A stretch of DNA of 64,000 nt from the NCBI RefSeq assembly GCF_001583435.1, contig NZ_CP013251.1, positions 2,687,617 through 2,751,616 of the forward strand. The letters run 5' to 3'. Source of the DNA: Endozoicomonas montiporae CL-33. GTDB lineage: Bacteria > Pseudomonadota > Gammaproteobacteria > Pseudomonadales > Endozoicomonadaceae. Positions 32,953-41,566 of this stretch are shown here, piece after piece. Position numbers and translations under genes: made by a program. The notes under the pieces were generated by a model. It made no database searches. It saw nothing but the letters and a program-made list of their open reading frames with translations, and was not told the origin of the DNA. The stretch's first letter is position 1. Every line of letters starts with the position of its first letter.

Positions 32953-35867
32953 TAAACAACCCTCTTTATAGATACGAATAAATTCAAATTGGAACTATGC
33001 TTGTTTATCATTATCAGGTTCGGTCCCTTCTGATATATATTCACAAATCCGTCTTTAGGCTCTGATAGCTCATTGCTTTTCAATGGATAAACTCTATTGG
33101 TGTTAGCAAAGCCAAGAGGTGACTGATCACCTGAGTTCCCTGAAACCTCATACAAAACAACTGATGTTGCAATAATTCCGTTATTCTCTCCTACTATATC
33201 GACAATAGAGCATGTAGCAGCGCCATTGTTAAATGGTATCTCTATTGTGTTATTGCTGCTTATGTTCACAAAATATTGGTTTTCACCCGTTATGATGTAA
33301 TCATTTACAACTTTGAATGTTCGATTAGGTGTAGCAAACCCATACCATCCGGTATTAACTGTGTCATCTGCCGCAGACGTATAATGAACTATATTCCCTG
33401 ATAGTCTGCATTTAGAAAGTCTGACACTTGTAGTTGTACCAAATATTCCAACCTTTTGGCTTTTGGCTTTGTTGAAATGCACAGTGTTTCTTGTGACGTG
33501 TAGATTTTCTAGCACTGTGTCATCAGTTACTGTTATAAGTCCTATAAAAGCACCTTCTAATTCATAAGCGATATTTTCGCTAATAATTAGAGGCTCTTCT
33601 GCATTATAAATCCCACCTCGCAACTCTACGAAATGTTCTCCTTTTGTAATAGGTTTAAAAATATTTCCTTTGAAAATTCCTCCACGTATTTGCTGTAAAT
33701 AGAAGGAATATTCCATCGAGCCTGTATACTCATTTTTCAAAACGGAGGGCATATAATCTCGATAACTACCTCCTGTGTGGCAGTCATTTACATAATTATT
33801 AGAATATATAAGGTGGTATGCATTACCATGCCCGCCAAACCCATAAGATACCTGATCTCCATGGGGGTGTATGCCTTCGCCAGTGTAAGATACCCCTCCA
33901 CCTGTGATTCTGTTATCTCGTACTACAGAATATACAGAAAGAGCTGCTGCACCGGCTGTCGTAAACCCACACCTGCAAAATGAAATATCATTGTTCAGGT
34001 ATTGACACCTGTAGCTGGACACATCCAGCAGTCCATAACCAGTACCTCCATACCCACTGTGAAGTCGATTGGCTCCTTTGCTTTTACAGTTACGAATAAC
34101 TGATTTATATGAGTACATATATTTAAAGTTGGTTTCTGAAAAATTTTCAAAAGACCAATCTTCAACTGTGCTATCAGCGTTTTCTTGAAGCTGCAAACCT
34201 AAAAAACCGTCGTCTCCTGCATTTGCTGTTAAATGCTTATCTCTTGTTAATGTCACTCCCCCGGATAGAGACACAGTTAATGGCCTGCTGATTCTAACTT
34301 GGGTTAACTTATCTAACCGAAAAACATCCCCAACTTCTGGAGGTGTCAGCCATGTCGATTCACAAGTAACGATATTGGTTGATGGGTCATAATCTGTAAT
34401 ATTCCTGACTTCTCCTGAGTTGTTTCCGCTAATCCCTGTTATTGGATACATTGATCCTCGGCGGTCAGTTAATCCAGATACTTTGAATTGCGATGCGCTT
34501 ATTTTCTCTGTAACGGTAATGTTGAATGACTCTTCCGAAGGAAGCCATACAGGAGGAGCATCTTCGAGTGTAACTTTATTGCCTGAAATGGATGAAACCC
34601 TGCCCACAAACCCCATTTTCCAGAAACCACGATGATCGGTATCAATTAACTGATTTGAGCTAAAGATCGCTAAATCTCCGGGCTGTACATCGGTTGTGTC
34701 TTCCATGGTTACAGATGTGTCGTGTCTGTTAACTCCGTTTTTGACTAGGCTAAAGTCTTTGATTGAGCTTCCAGAAAGACGAATAGCTGCTTTATTAGAA
34801 TCAGGCTCACTTAATGTGCTATGCAGTATGGTATTTGAATCTCCTTTTATGGTCAGTTCTCCCGACATATTTAGAGATATTCTAGAGAATTCGTATACGC
34901 CTCTGGGAATACGAACCGTATACTTGTTACGTATTGCGAACTCAAAACACGCTTGCAACGCTGCTGTATTATCGGTAATGCCATTACCTATGGCACCAAA
35001 ATCACGTACATCTATCTCACCTAAAACTCTTTCAGTAAATAAACCATTTGTCCGCAACACCATGCGATCATCTGAAACAACTGAATTCGATGAGATGCTC
35101 GAAATTTTTTCTAAATAATGCTGCACTCCAGAATCATCAATATAATCCACCTGTTCCTGATCCGAAACCATCACATTAACCACCGGCTGAATGTCAGACA
35201 TGGCATTTCCCTGCTGGGAAACATCCAACCAGATAGAAGTCGGCGTATCAGAAACCAAAACAGACTTACCAGGATAATCAAAACGAATCCCAGCCACATA
35301 GCCTTCACCCGGCAGCAGCTCATAATACCCACCGGAGCCTTTAACTACTTTACATGCATCCCCATAAAACAGCTGTCGCCCAATTACATCCTGCGTCATC
35401 TGCCGGGATCGCCCGTCAGTACCATCCATACGCTGGGAAAAATCCACCATCCAAGATTCAGCAGGGATATGAATATCCCCTGTTTCCTGCGCTCCGGAAT
35501 ACTCCAGCAATAAGTTGCGGGTCAAGGCCATGGACGGGTCTTTGCCCTGGGTAGGCATGTAATTAATAGCGACCACGGTGTCGTCTGCGGAGCAGTACAG
35601 CCCCAGCCAGTTAAACTCGAAAGGATCACCACCAGTACCCATGTGCAGGGCATAAACAACAAGGTTCGGGTTAATGTAACCATGCTGGGAGACAGGTTCG
35701 TCCAGGACAATATGCTCCGCAGGCGGCAGCTGCTCGTTGCGGTCTACCGGCTTGCCCGGATCCAGACCGGGGATATTAGCCAGGATAACCCGGTCTATAT
35801 TCATTACCTCGCCATTGGCCTGCTTGGTGGCGATCAGGCTTTCCCCTTTATATGTAATTGCTGCCAT
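32952..35867 (-). CDS. Tail fibre protein with pectate-lyase-like beta-helix
   Basis: 971 residues. The N terminus (MAAITYKGESLIATKQANGE, to about 250) is the phage tail-collar/fibre attachment domain (DUF3751 type). From about 285 the sequence DVRDFGAIGNGITDNTAALQ starts a right-handed beta-helix of the Pectate_lyase_3 kind. The rest is Asn/Ser/Gly-rich. It binds or degrades surface polysaccharide of the host. The beta-helix part (about 33000-35100) is clearly more A/T-rich than its neighbours, suggesting module exchange. It is followed by the separate S74 gene. Confidence 0.85.
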   Translation of the reverse strand: MAAITYKGESLIATKQANGEVMNIDRVILANIPGLDPGKPVDRNEQLPPAEHIVLDEPVSQHGYINPNLVVYALHMGTGGDPFEFNWLGLYCSADDTVVAINYMPTQGKDPSMALTRNLLLEYSGAQETGDIHIPAESWMVDFSQRMDGTDGRSRQMTQDVIGRQLFYGDACKVVKGSGGYYELLPGEGYVAGIRFDYPGKSVLVSDTPTSIWLDVSQQGNAMSDIQPVVNVMVSDQEQVDYIDDSGVQHYLEKISSISSNSVVSDDRMVLRTNGLFTERVLGEIDVRDFGAIGNGITDNTAALQACFEFAIRNKYTVRIPRGVYEFSRISLNMSGELTIKGDSNTILHSTLSEPDSNKAAIRLSGSSIKDFSLVKNGVNRHDTSVTMEDTTDVQPGDLAIFSSNQLIDTDHRGFWKMGFVGRVSSISGNKVTLEDAPPVWLPSEESFNITVTEKISASQFKVSGLTDRRGSMYPITGISGNNSGEVRNITDYDPSTNIVTCESTWLTPPEVGDVFRLDKLTQVRISRPLTVSLSGGVTLTRDKHLTANAGDDGFLGLQLQENADSTVEDWSFENFSETNFKYMYSYKSVIRNCKSKGANRLHSGYGGTGYGLLDVSSYRCQYLNNDISFCRCGFTTAGAAALSVYSVVRDNRITGGGVSYTGEGIHPHGDQVSYGFGGHGNAYHLIYSNNYVNDCHTGGSYRDYMPSVLKNEYTGSMEYSFYLQQIRGGIFKGNIFKPITKGEHFVELRGGIYNAEEPLIISENIAYELEGAFIGLITVTDDTVLENLHVTRNTVHFNKAKSQKVGIFGTTTSVRLSKCRLSGNIVHYTSAADDTVNTGWYGFATPNRTFKVVNDYIITGENQYFVNISSNNTIEIPFNNGAATCSIVDIVGENNGIIATSVVLYEVSGNSGDQSPLGFANTNRVYPLKSNELSEPKDGFVNIYQKGPNLIMINKHSSNLNLFVSIKRVV

Positions 35868-35901
35868 GTTTCTCTCCCTAATCGTTCTACTGGCTTCGGC
35901 T

Positions 35902-36504
35902 TCAGTTCTTTATCAAGCTGGCGACGACGGTTGCCGTGTTCAGCGCCACTTCGTGCGCCTGAGATCTAATGCCGGGGTTCGGCATGGAGGCCACAGCAGT
36001 GCTGGCGGTGTGGGAAAATTCGCCACAGCGCATATACGCCAGTACCGGGGTCTCCAGAATAAAGTTGTACCGGCGGCAGGTGCGGCCATACATGCGGATA
36101 ATCTCCCGCAGCAGGTCGGGGTTGTCTGCCAGCTGGTTGTCGTCTAAATAAATATTGATGATGTCCCAGTCCCAGCCTTCCTGCCGCTCCTGGGTGGTGA
36201 TGTGCCCGATTCCGAGCCGTTCACAAATACGGATAAAGCCAGCGGTGCTGCCTGCATCTTTGGCGTTGATGTAAGCGAAGCTCACCCGCTTGCGGTACAG
36301 CCCCATGGGTTCACCGGCATAACGGGTAATGTCCCGTTGCCAGGCGATCAGCTCCAGAATGCCGGGGGAACAGGTCAGCGGATCCAGCTGCTGCAATGGC
36401 CAGGCTGTCCAGCTGGCCACACGCTCGAACCAGGTTTGTGCGCTGTTCTTCAGCTTTGTCAGTTCTTCACCGGACAGCCAATGTGGCAACTGGAGCTTGA
36501 TCAT
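35902..36504 (-). CDS. Phage tail protein I (P2 gpI-like)
   Basis: 200 residues; the family core LDPLTCSPGILELIAWQRDI, then YRKRVSFAYINAKDAGSTAGF, matches gpI, a baseplate wedge protein. It lies between gpJ-like and fibre genes, the canonical P2 order J-I-H. Spacing to gpJ is two bases. Confidence 0.82.
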   Translation of the reverse strand: MIKLQLPHWLSGEELTKLKNSAQTWFERVASWTAWPLQQLDPLTCSPGILELIAWQRDITRYAGEPMGLYRKRVSFAYINAKDAGSTAGFIRICERLGIGHITTQERQEGWDWDIINIYLDDNQLADNPDLLREIIRMYGRTCRRYNFILETPVLAYMRCGEFSHTASTAVASMPNPGIRSQAHEVALNTATVVASLIKN

Positions 36505-36506
36505 GA

Positions 36507-37688
36507 TCAGTACTCCAGCTTCACAGTCAGTTCGCCTAGTGTCGCCAGCTCAATGGCGGTGACAATATCGCGGTTTTCAAAGTCCAGGCTTTCAATCTCC
36601 GGAAAGGTGCGGTGCAGCTCCTGGGTCAGTTTGGAGAATGAAAAGCGGCTTTGTGGCCATGTCTGGGTCGGGCTGTATTCGTTGTTCTGGCGAAAGGCGG
36701 CGCGGATGTAATTTGCTACACCTTCCTGCAGGCCGGTGCGCTCCTGCGCGTTTAGATTGGCAACAGGCCAGACGGTGACAACCACATCGGTTTCCACATC
36801 GGGCATCGGGTAGCAGATCATGCTGTCGCCGTGACCGTGATAGCCGTTGTCGTCTACGTGCTGGTTGATATCGTCGATAAAGTCCTGGGGCGGTATGCCT
36901 GATTCGATCATGATGTAACAGTTGGCAGTGCCGGGGCCGCGTGGGGCTTCGTGCTCAAAATAGAGATAGTCGGTGCGGATCCCGGCAAATTCGCTGATGA
37001 TTTGTTTATAGGCTGCGTCGTGGTGGAACAGCCCCACGGCAGTAAACTGGTTGCGGCAGCGCAGGCGCAGTTCGTCGTCGCTCTCTTTATCTGCGCCTGG
37101 TGTGGTTAGCCATTCCTGCCCGTTGTTGACTTCGGTCACTCCGGCAATGTCTTCTGGCAGAACGGAGTAATAGCCCGGTGCCAGATTGTAGTTTTCGCCT
37201 GCTTCCCTGGCTTCGGCATTTACATCAACGGTCAGCTCGCCTTCGGGGAACTGGGTATCGGTCAGGGTGATCAGTTCGTACACCTGCCCGTTGATCGGCG
37301 TGGACTGCACGACAGTTCCCGCAGGGATGGAGACTGCGGTGCCGGTGCTTTCCCGGGTAAAGGTCAGCATGCCGATGGCTTTGGTGGCATCCTTGCGGAT
37401 CAGGTTCAGTGCCCAGGCGAGGATGTCCAGAAACATGCCTGTGGCTGTTTTGATAAAGCTGTTGGGCAGTAGCTGGTTAATCAGGAATTGCACCGTCCAC
37501 AGTGCGGGCTTGGTGACAATTTCAGAGATTAAGCGCCAGAAGGGTGACCAGCGGGAGTCGTTGCTGATCTGGCTGCCGTTGTCTTCGTTGATCTGATCCC
37601 ATTCGGCACGCATCTCTTCTTCGGTGGTTGGGATGCCTGCGGCCTGGACGATTTGTTCGAAGTCTTCCTGGTGGTTATTGATAGGCAT
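36507..37688 (-). CDS. Baseplate assembly protein J (gp47-like)
   Basis: 393 residues of the baseplate J/gp47 family: AIGMLTFTRESTGTAVSIPA, GTVVQSTPINGQVYELITL, NLAPGYYSVLPEDIAGVTEV and GADKESDDELRLRCRNQFT are typical. It forms the wedge of the contractile-tail baseplate. It overlaps the upstream DUF2590 gene by 14 bases. Confidence 0.9.
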   Translation of the reverse strand: MPINNHQEDFEQIVQAAGIPTTEEEMRAEWDQINEDNGSQISNDSRWSPFWRLISEIVTKPALWTVQFLINQLLPNSFIKTATGMFLDILAWALNLIRKDATKAIGMLTFTRESTGTAVSIPAGTVVQSTPINGQVYELITLTDTQFPEGELTVDVNAEAREAGENYNLAPGYYSVLPEDIAGVTEVNNGQEWLTTPGADKESDDELRLRCRNQFTAVGLFHHDAAYKQIISEFAGIRTDYLYFEHEAPRGPGTANCYIMIESGIPPQDFIDDINQHVDDNGYHGHGDSMICYPMPDVETDVVVTVWPVANLNAQERTGLQEGVANYIRAAFRQNNEYSPTQTWPQSRFSFSKLTQELHRTFPEIESLDFENRDIVTAIELATLGELTVKLEY

Positions 37689-38022
37689 TAATTTCCTCCA
37701 GGGTAAACGGCCAGAGTATTGGCCCCATGGTTGTGTTTGCGGTCAGGTTGATCACTTCGGTGCGGGGGCGCTCGATCTTCACGGTGCCAGGAACAATCCG
37801 CACGTCTTCTTCCACCATCAGCTCCAGCCGGTTCATATTGTTCAGCCAGTTCTCACGGCTGCGATCTGCGACCAGTTCAATCAAGATTCCGGTTTCCAGA
37901 ATCATGTGCTTAATGTCCTGGGCGATGCTGGCGCGGTCATCGGTGTAGGCAGGCATACCCGCAACATCCAGTGCGATGTCGCGGTCTTTAATTAAAATGT
38001 CGATCCACTGTTGTTCTGACAT
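37675..38022 (-). CDS. DUF2590 baseplate protein (gpW/gp46-like)
   Basis: The frame runs 37675-38040. The ATG giving MSEQQWIDILIKDRDIALDV begins at 38022 and overlaps the tape-measure stop (ATGTCAGAACAA region). About 115 residues with DRASIAQDIKHMILETGILI, characteristic of DUF2590, found at the gpW position before gpJ. Probably a baseplate wedge subunit. Confidence 0.75.
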   Translation of the reverse strand: MSEQQWIDILIKDRDIALDVAGMPAYTDDRASIAQDIKHMILETGILIELVADRSRENWLNNMNRLELMVEEDVRIVPGTVKIERPRTEVINLTANTTMGPILWPFTLEEINAYQ

Positions 38023-39746
38023 TACCCACCCCACTGCCACATCATTTCTTCGATGTTGTGGCTGTTGATCTGCTGGCTGGTTGTTACGTTGACGGTATTG
38101 CCACCGCGATTGCTGTTGTTGGTGACAGCGTTGTTGATGGTCTTGGAAATACCGCCAGCAGGTACTGTGGAAGTTTTCGGAGTGTCCAGGCTGGCTACTG
38201 TTGGTGCGCTGGCTCCATCTTCGCCGCCGATATTTATACCGGGGATTCGGTTCAGCATGCGGATCACCCAGCCTGCGGCATCGCCCAGAAGTCCGAAAAC
38301 GCTGATATCTCCCAGAGATGCTTTAAATTTGTCCCAATCAATCACAGCGGCTGCTATGCCAGCAGACAGAGCTGCAACAAGTCCGACAAATAGCCCGATG
38401 GGGTTGGCAAACATCACAAGGTTTACCGCCAGCATCACTGCCCGGAAGGCAACCAGGGCACCTTTCATCAAATTAATGGCTCCCATGGCAATGGCAGTGG
38501 CAGTGCCATAACCCATCATTGCAATCTTGGCGATACCACTGGCCAGAGTCATGGCACCCAGCGCGGCGGTCATAGCGGTAATGGACAACACGCCATAACC
38601 AATCCAGCGGGTGATATTGGGGAATGTGCGCGTCCACTGGGTAAGTACACTGGCACCGTCGGCCATCTTGCTAACCAGCGGATTAATAACGGGTAACAAG
38701 GCAGAGCCAAAACCAATCCGCACCGCATTAATACCGGCGCTTAATTGCTCCCAGGGATCCACCATTGCGTCGGCCATCAACATGGCCTGCTCCATTCCCT
38801 TGGTTTTGCCCAGCTGGTCGATGCTGCTGCCCAGTGCGTTGGTCTGGTTCATTAACAGAGTGACCATCGCAACGGCTTCAGAGCTGCCGAATGCTTTGGC
38901 CAGCTCGTCAGTGTCAGCCACTGTCAGGCTATCGCCATAGCGGTTTTGCAGCTGGGTCATAATGTCCATTACACCCAGCAGCTTGCCTTCGGAATCGGTA
39001 AACGACATACCCAGTGCATCCTGAGCCTTGCCCACACCAGCCAGAAACGCCTTGTATTTAGTGGCGGCTTCAGAGCCGGACATGGTGGCCTGCATGGTGC
39101 CCAGAATCGCCATCTGTTCCGACATTTCGATGCCCATTGCAGTAGCCGACTTACCCAACGCACCAAAGGCGCTGGACATTTCGTTACCGTTGGTTTTGAA
39201 CATCTGCACGGCGCTGGCGGTCATGCCTGCCACCTGTTCTACCCATTCGGCTTTGCCCATCTTGTTGGCGGTATCGGAGAAAATTCCGTACATGGTGCCC
39301 ATGTAGTTGGTCACGGTAGCGGTGTCGGCTTTGGTGGCAGCAGCCAACACGCCAGAGGCTTCGGTAAAGGCCGACAGCTCACGGCCAGACAGCCCAGCAA
39401 TAGCGGACTGGATATCATAAGCACTGCTGACAAATTCGGCGGCGCTCTTGCCATAACTGGTGCTGAAATTCAGGGCGGTATCGGCCAGTTGATCCAGGGC
39501 ATTCTGCTGGACTCCCAGACTGGCCACTTCACCCATGGCGCGGTCTAACTCAATGGCAGGCATTAACATCTGCTGCATGGCAACACCGGCACCGGCCATA
39601 CTCAGGGCACCGGCACCAATATCACCAAAGGCGCTTTTTGCGCTCTGGGATACGGAATCCAGTGTTTTCTGAATCTTGCCAGCTGGCTCGGTTACCTGAT
39701 CCAGCAGGCTGATGCTAAACATCAGTTTTTCCAGCTTGGTTGCCAT
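38022..39746 (-). CDS. Tail tape measure protein (TP901 family)
   Basis: 574 residues. An N-terminal coiled-coil segment is followed by the TP901 core (ELDRAMGEVASLGVQQNALD, SSAYDIQSAIAGLSGRELSA, AATKADTATVTNYMGTMYGI). Hydrophobic helices lie at about 385-470. The C terminus has GGISKTINNAVTNNSNRGGN, typical of tape-measure tails. Length sets tail length: about 570 residues implies a tail near 85 nm by the usual 1.5 Angstrom per residue rule. It follows the frameshifted chaperone pair as in lambda and P2. Confidence 0.9.
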   Translation of the reverse strand: MATKLEKLMFSISLLDQVTEPAGKIQKTLDSVSQSAKSAFGDIGAGALSMAGAGVAMQQMLMPAIELDRAMGEVASLGVQQNALDQLADTALNFSTSYGKSAAEFVSSAYDIQSAIAGLSGRELSAFTEASGVLAAATKADTATVTNYMGTMYGIFSDTANKMGKAEWVEQVAGMTASAVQMFKTNGNEMSSAFGALGKSATAMGIEMSEQMAILGTMQATMSGSEAATKYKAFLAGVGKAQDALGMSFTDSEGKLLGVMDIMTQLQNRYGDSLTVADTDELAKAFGSSEAVAMVTLLMNQTNALGSSIDQLGKTKGMEQAMLMADAMVDPWEQLSAGINAVRIGFGSALLPVINPLVSKMADGASVLTQWTRTFPNITRWIGYGVLSITAMTAALGAMTLASGIAKIAMMGYGTATAIAMGAINLMKGALVAFRAVMLAVNLVMFANPIGLFVGLVAALSAGIAAAVIDWDKFKASLGDISVFGLLGDAAGWVIRMLNRIPGINIGGEDGASAPTVASLDTPKTSTVPAGGISKTINNAVTNNSNRGGNTVNVTTSQQINSHNIEEMMWQWGG

Positions 39747-39749
39747 TGA

Positions 39750-40195
39750 TTACGCCTTGAGTGCTTTACCGATTCCATTGCCGATGGCGGTAGCCATCTT
39801 TTCCCAGTGATCTTTTTCCAGATAGAGTGCTTCGCCCATACTCCGCGAATCCGGCACCCGATCTGGAAACCATTTGCGCGACAACAGGCAAATACGCTCC
39901 AGATCGTTGCCTTCGATTTGCTTTGCTAGGCGCTCGGCTTTCCCAGGTCGATTTGGATATCCGGCAGAAAGTCATCAATGACCTTGCTGGCCAATTGCAT
40001 TTCTACACCTGGCAAGGCCAGCAGCTCTGTTACATGCTTTTTACTGGCTTCATCAACGGTACGTACCAGAAAGTTCTTGGCTGGCCCGATCTTGTTATCA
40101 GGCATCAATTCGTTGACGTACTTGTTGTAATCTTCAGTGGTGACATTGAACGTAAGTTCATTTCCGTTCACGGTTACATTGATTTTCTTTTCCAT
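39750..40195 (-). CDS. Tail assembly chaperone GT fusion made by -1 frameshift
   Basis: Translation starts at 40195, shifts back one base on the heptamer G GGA AAG (39944-39938) and continues AERLAKQIEGNDLERICLLS, then RKWFPDRVPDSRSMGEALYL and on to a stop at 39750, three bases before the tape-measure ATG. Product about 148 residues. The heptamer is the same as in the lambda G/GT chaperones, and the position directly before the tape measure gene is conserved. The fusion protein would load tail-tube subunits on the tape measure. Confidence 0.85.
39926..40195 (-). CDS. Tail assembly chaperone (G-type, unshifted product)
   Basis: 89 residues, MEKKINVTVNGNELTFNVTT...LGKPSA. Four residues before its stop the gene has the slippery heptamer GGGAAAG in the correct phase. 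Matches the small tail-chaperone proteins placed between tube and tape measure genes. Confidence 0.82.
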   Translation of the reverse strand: MEKKINVTVNGNELTFNVTTEDYNKYVNELMPDNKIGPAKNFLVRTVDEASKKHVTELLALPGVEMQLASKVIDDFLPDIQIDLGKPSA

Positions 40196-40198
40196 CTC

Positions 40199-40429
40199 TC
40201 ACCCCTTAATGGTCTTGATAAAGCTGGCCAGCTGTTTCTCCAGTCGGCTTTCCATGCTGGTCAGCATTTCTTTCAGGTCTTCCTTGCTGGTGTAGTTCTT
40301 GGCTACAGACAGCTCGAACTTGCTTTGCTGGCGCTCGTTGTCCAGCGTTCGCTTAAACAGATACACGTTCCAGGTCACCAGAAACCCAACAACGTACATC
40401 AGCAGCTTGAGTACAGTGTCCTGATCCAT
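40199..40429 (-). CDS. Small membrane/coiled-coil protein, possible spanin or holin-related
   Basis: 76 residues: one N-terminal membrane helix (LKLLMYVVGFLVTWNVYLF, 8-26) and a charged coiled-coil tail (28-76). This layout fits an inner-membrane spanin or a small accessory of lysis. It stands two genes downstream of the lysozyme. No outer-membrane lipoprotein partner was found in or beside it. Confidence 0.5.
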   Translation of the reverse strand: MDQDTVLKLLMYVVGFLVTWNVYLFKRTLDNERQQSKFELSVAKNYTSKEDLKEMLTSMESRLEKQLASFIKTIKG

Positions 40430-40439
40430 GCTTGCTTCC

Positions 40440-40652
40440 TTACTTGATTTTTGGCAGATCAGGGCGCTTAAGCCCGTCGATCATTGCTTCAGCCGCTTCC
40501 CGGGTGAAGTCGTTAGTGCTTTTAGCCGCGATCTTGCGCAGTCCCAGACAAACCATGCGGGAAAGGAATCGCTCGGATACCACTGAAAACATCATCTTGC
40601 CCACCATGGCTTTCATGGCTTCAAGCAGCATTTTTAGAAAGATTGTGGTCAT
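40440..40652 (-). CDS. Small phage protein of unknown function, lysis region
   Basis: 70 residues (MTTIFLKMLLEAMKAMVGKM...). Amphipathic helices rather than a clear membrane span. The ATG overlaps the lysozyme stop (ATGA), so it is co-translated. It could be a pinholin-like or regulator protein; no family is recognised. Confidence 0.5.
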   Translation of the reverse strand: MTTIFLKMLLEAMKAMVGKMMFSVVSERFLSRMVCLGLRKIAAKSTNDFTREAAEAMIDGLKRPDLPKIK

Positions 40653-41104
40653 GTGCAGTACCTCCGGTAAGCGTCGGCGTAGTCTTCCCAGATAGCTTTG
40701 CCGGAGTCTGTGTTCCAGTGTTCCTTGGCGTATCTGGCCAGCCCTTCAATGTCATCAGCACAGGGCAGTGGTTCAGGTTTTGCCATAAAGAACACCCGGG
40801 CACAGGCAATTGCTAGCTGGGCATCGAATATCAATTGATCCAGGTGCAGGGCTTCAGCCTTTGGCATCTCCCGGAATTTTTCAGGCCGCAGCTTCAAATA
40901 GCGCTGTACTTCTTTCAGCCCTACGGGCTCCATCTGCAGGAGTCCTTTAGCCGGGCCATTCTTCAACTGCTGGACATATCGAAATCCACCGGATTCATGG
41001 GCGGCAATCATGGCCAGTAACCGCACTGCCGCAGGGCTGCATGGCAGCCGGTAAAGCTGCAGTGTGGTCTGGGCAAAGAATGAAAAGTGTTGTCCTACTT
41101 TCAT
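40649..41104 (-). CDS. Lytic transglycosylase-like endolysin
   Basis: 151 residues with a lysozyme/transglycosylase-type fold: catalytic Glu in LLAMIAAHESGGFRYVQQ (about residue 37), the GLLQMEPVGLKEV motif and a C-terminal RYAKEHWNTDSGKAIWEDYA. It has no signal peptide, so it would need a holin. It is located between the tube gene and two small genes, the lysis position of HP1-like phages. Confidence 0.72.
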   Translation of the reverse strand: MKVGQHFSFFAQTTLQLYRLPCSPAAVRLLAMIAAHESGGFRYVQQLKNGPAKGLLQMEPVGLKEVQRYLKLRPEKFREMPKAEALHLDQLIFDAQLAIACARVFFMAKPEPLPCADDIEGLARYAKEHWNTDSGKAIWEDYADAYRRYCT

Positions 41105-41556
41105 TAGATCAGCCCGTCCGTGTCGGCTTTGGACAGATACCGCACACCATTAATCCGCACAAAATCAGGGCTGGTAACATCAAACGGAATAGTGGTCAGG
41201 TGCTTCTCGCCGCCGTTGGTGTCGATATCCAGCAGGCTGGAAACCTTCAGCTTGCAGCCAAACGCCTGCACCTTGATTTCGTTGTTTGGGGTCTTGGCGA
41301 AAAATGTAATGTCAGAAGGTGCCAGGCTGCGGAAACTGCCAGCCTTGCCTGCGGCTTCCACAATCAGCTTCAGGTTGCTGGCATCCACCTGTAATTCACC
41401 AGAGGCTTCCACATCACCGTCCACCCAGCCATTGGGCACACCGGAATCTTTTGCAACGGCGCTGTTGTCGGTGATTTCCAGACTGGCCTGGGCAACACGC
41501 ACAGAGAAGTCGCCCACAGTAATATCAAAATTCTTGCCGCTAATTCGTTGGGTCAT
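41104..41556 (-). CDS. DUF2597 protein, probable tail tube
   Basis: About 150 residues from the ATG at 41556 (MTQRISGKNFDITVGDFSVR), chosen because AAGGAG lies just upstream; the longer open frame runs into the sheath gene. DUF2597 occurs next to the DUF2586 sheath in HP1/K139-like phages and is thought to be the inner tube. Features: SGELQVDASNLKLIVEAAGK and FVRINGVRYLSK. Confidence 0.75.
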   Translation of the reverse strand: MTQRISGKNFDITVGDFSVRVAQASLEITDNSAVAKDSGVPNGWVDGDVEASGELQVDASNLKLIVEAAGKAGSFRSLAPSDITFFAKTPNNEIKVQAFGCKLKVSSLLDIDTNGGEKHLTTIPFDVTSPDFVRINGVRYLSKADTDGLI

Positions 41557-41566
41557 TGTTTTCTCC

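Noticed and set aside
39766..39978. Separate 70-residue gene on the minus strand
   Set aside because: It is the third frame of the T region; the -1 frame entered from GGGAAAG gives the coherent chaperone extension up to the tape measure.
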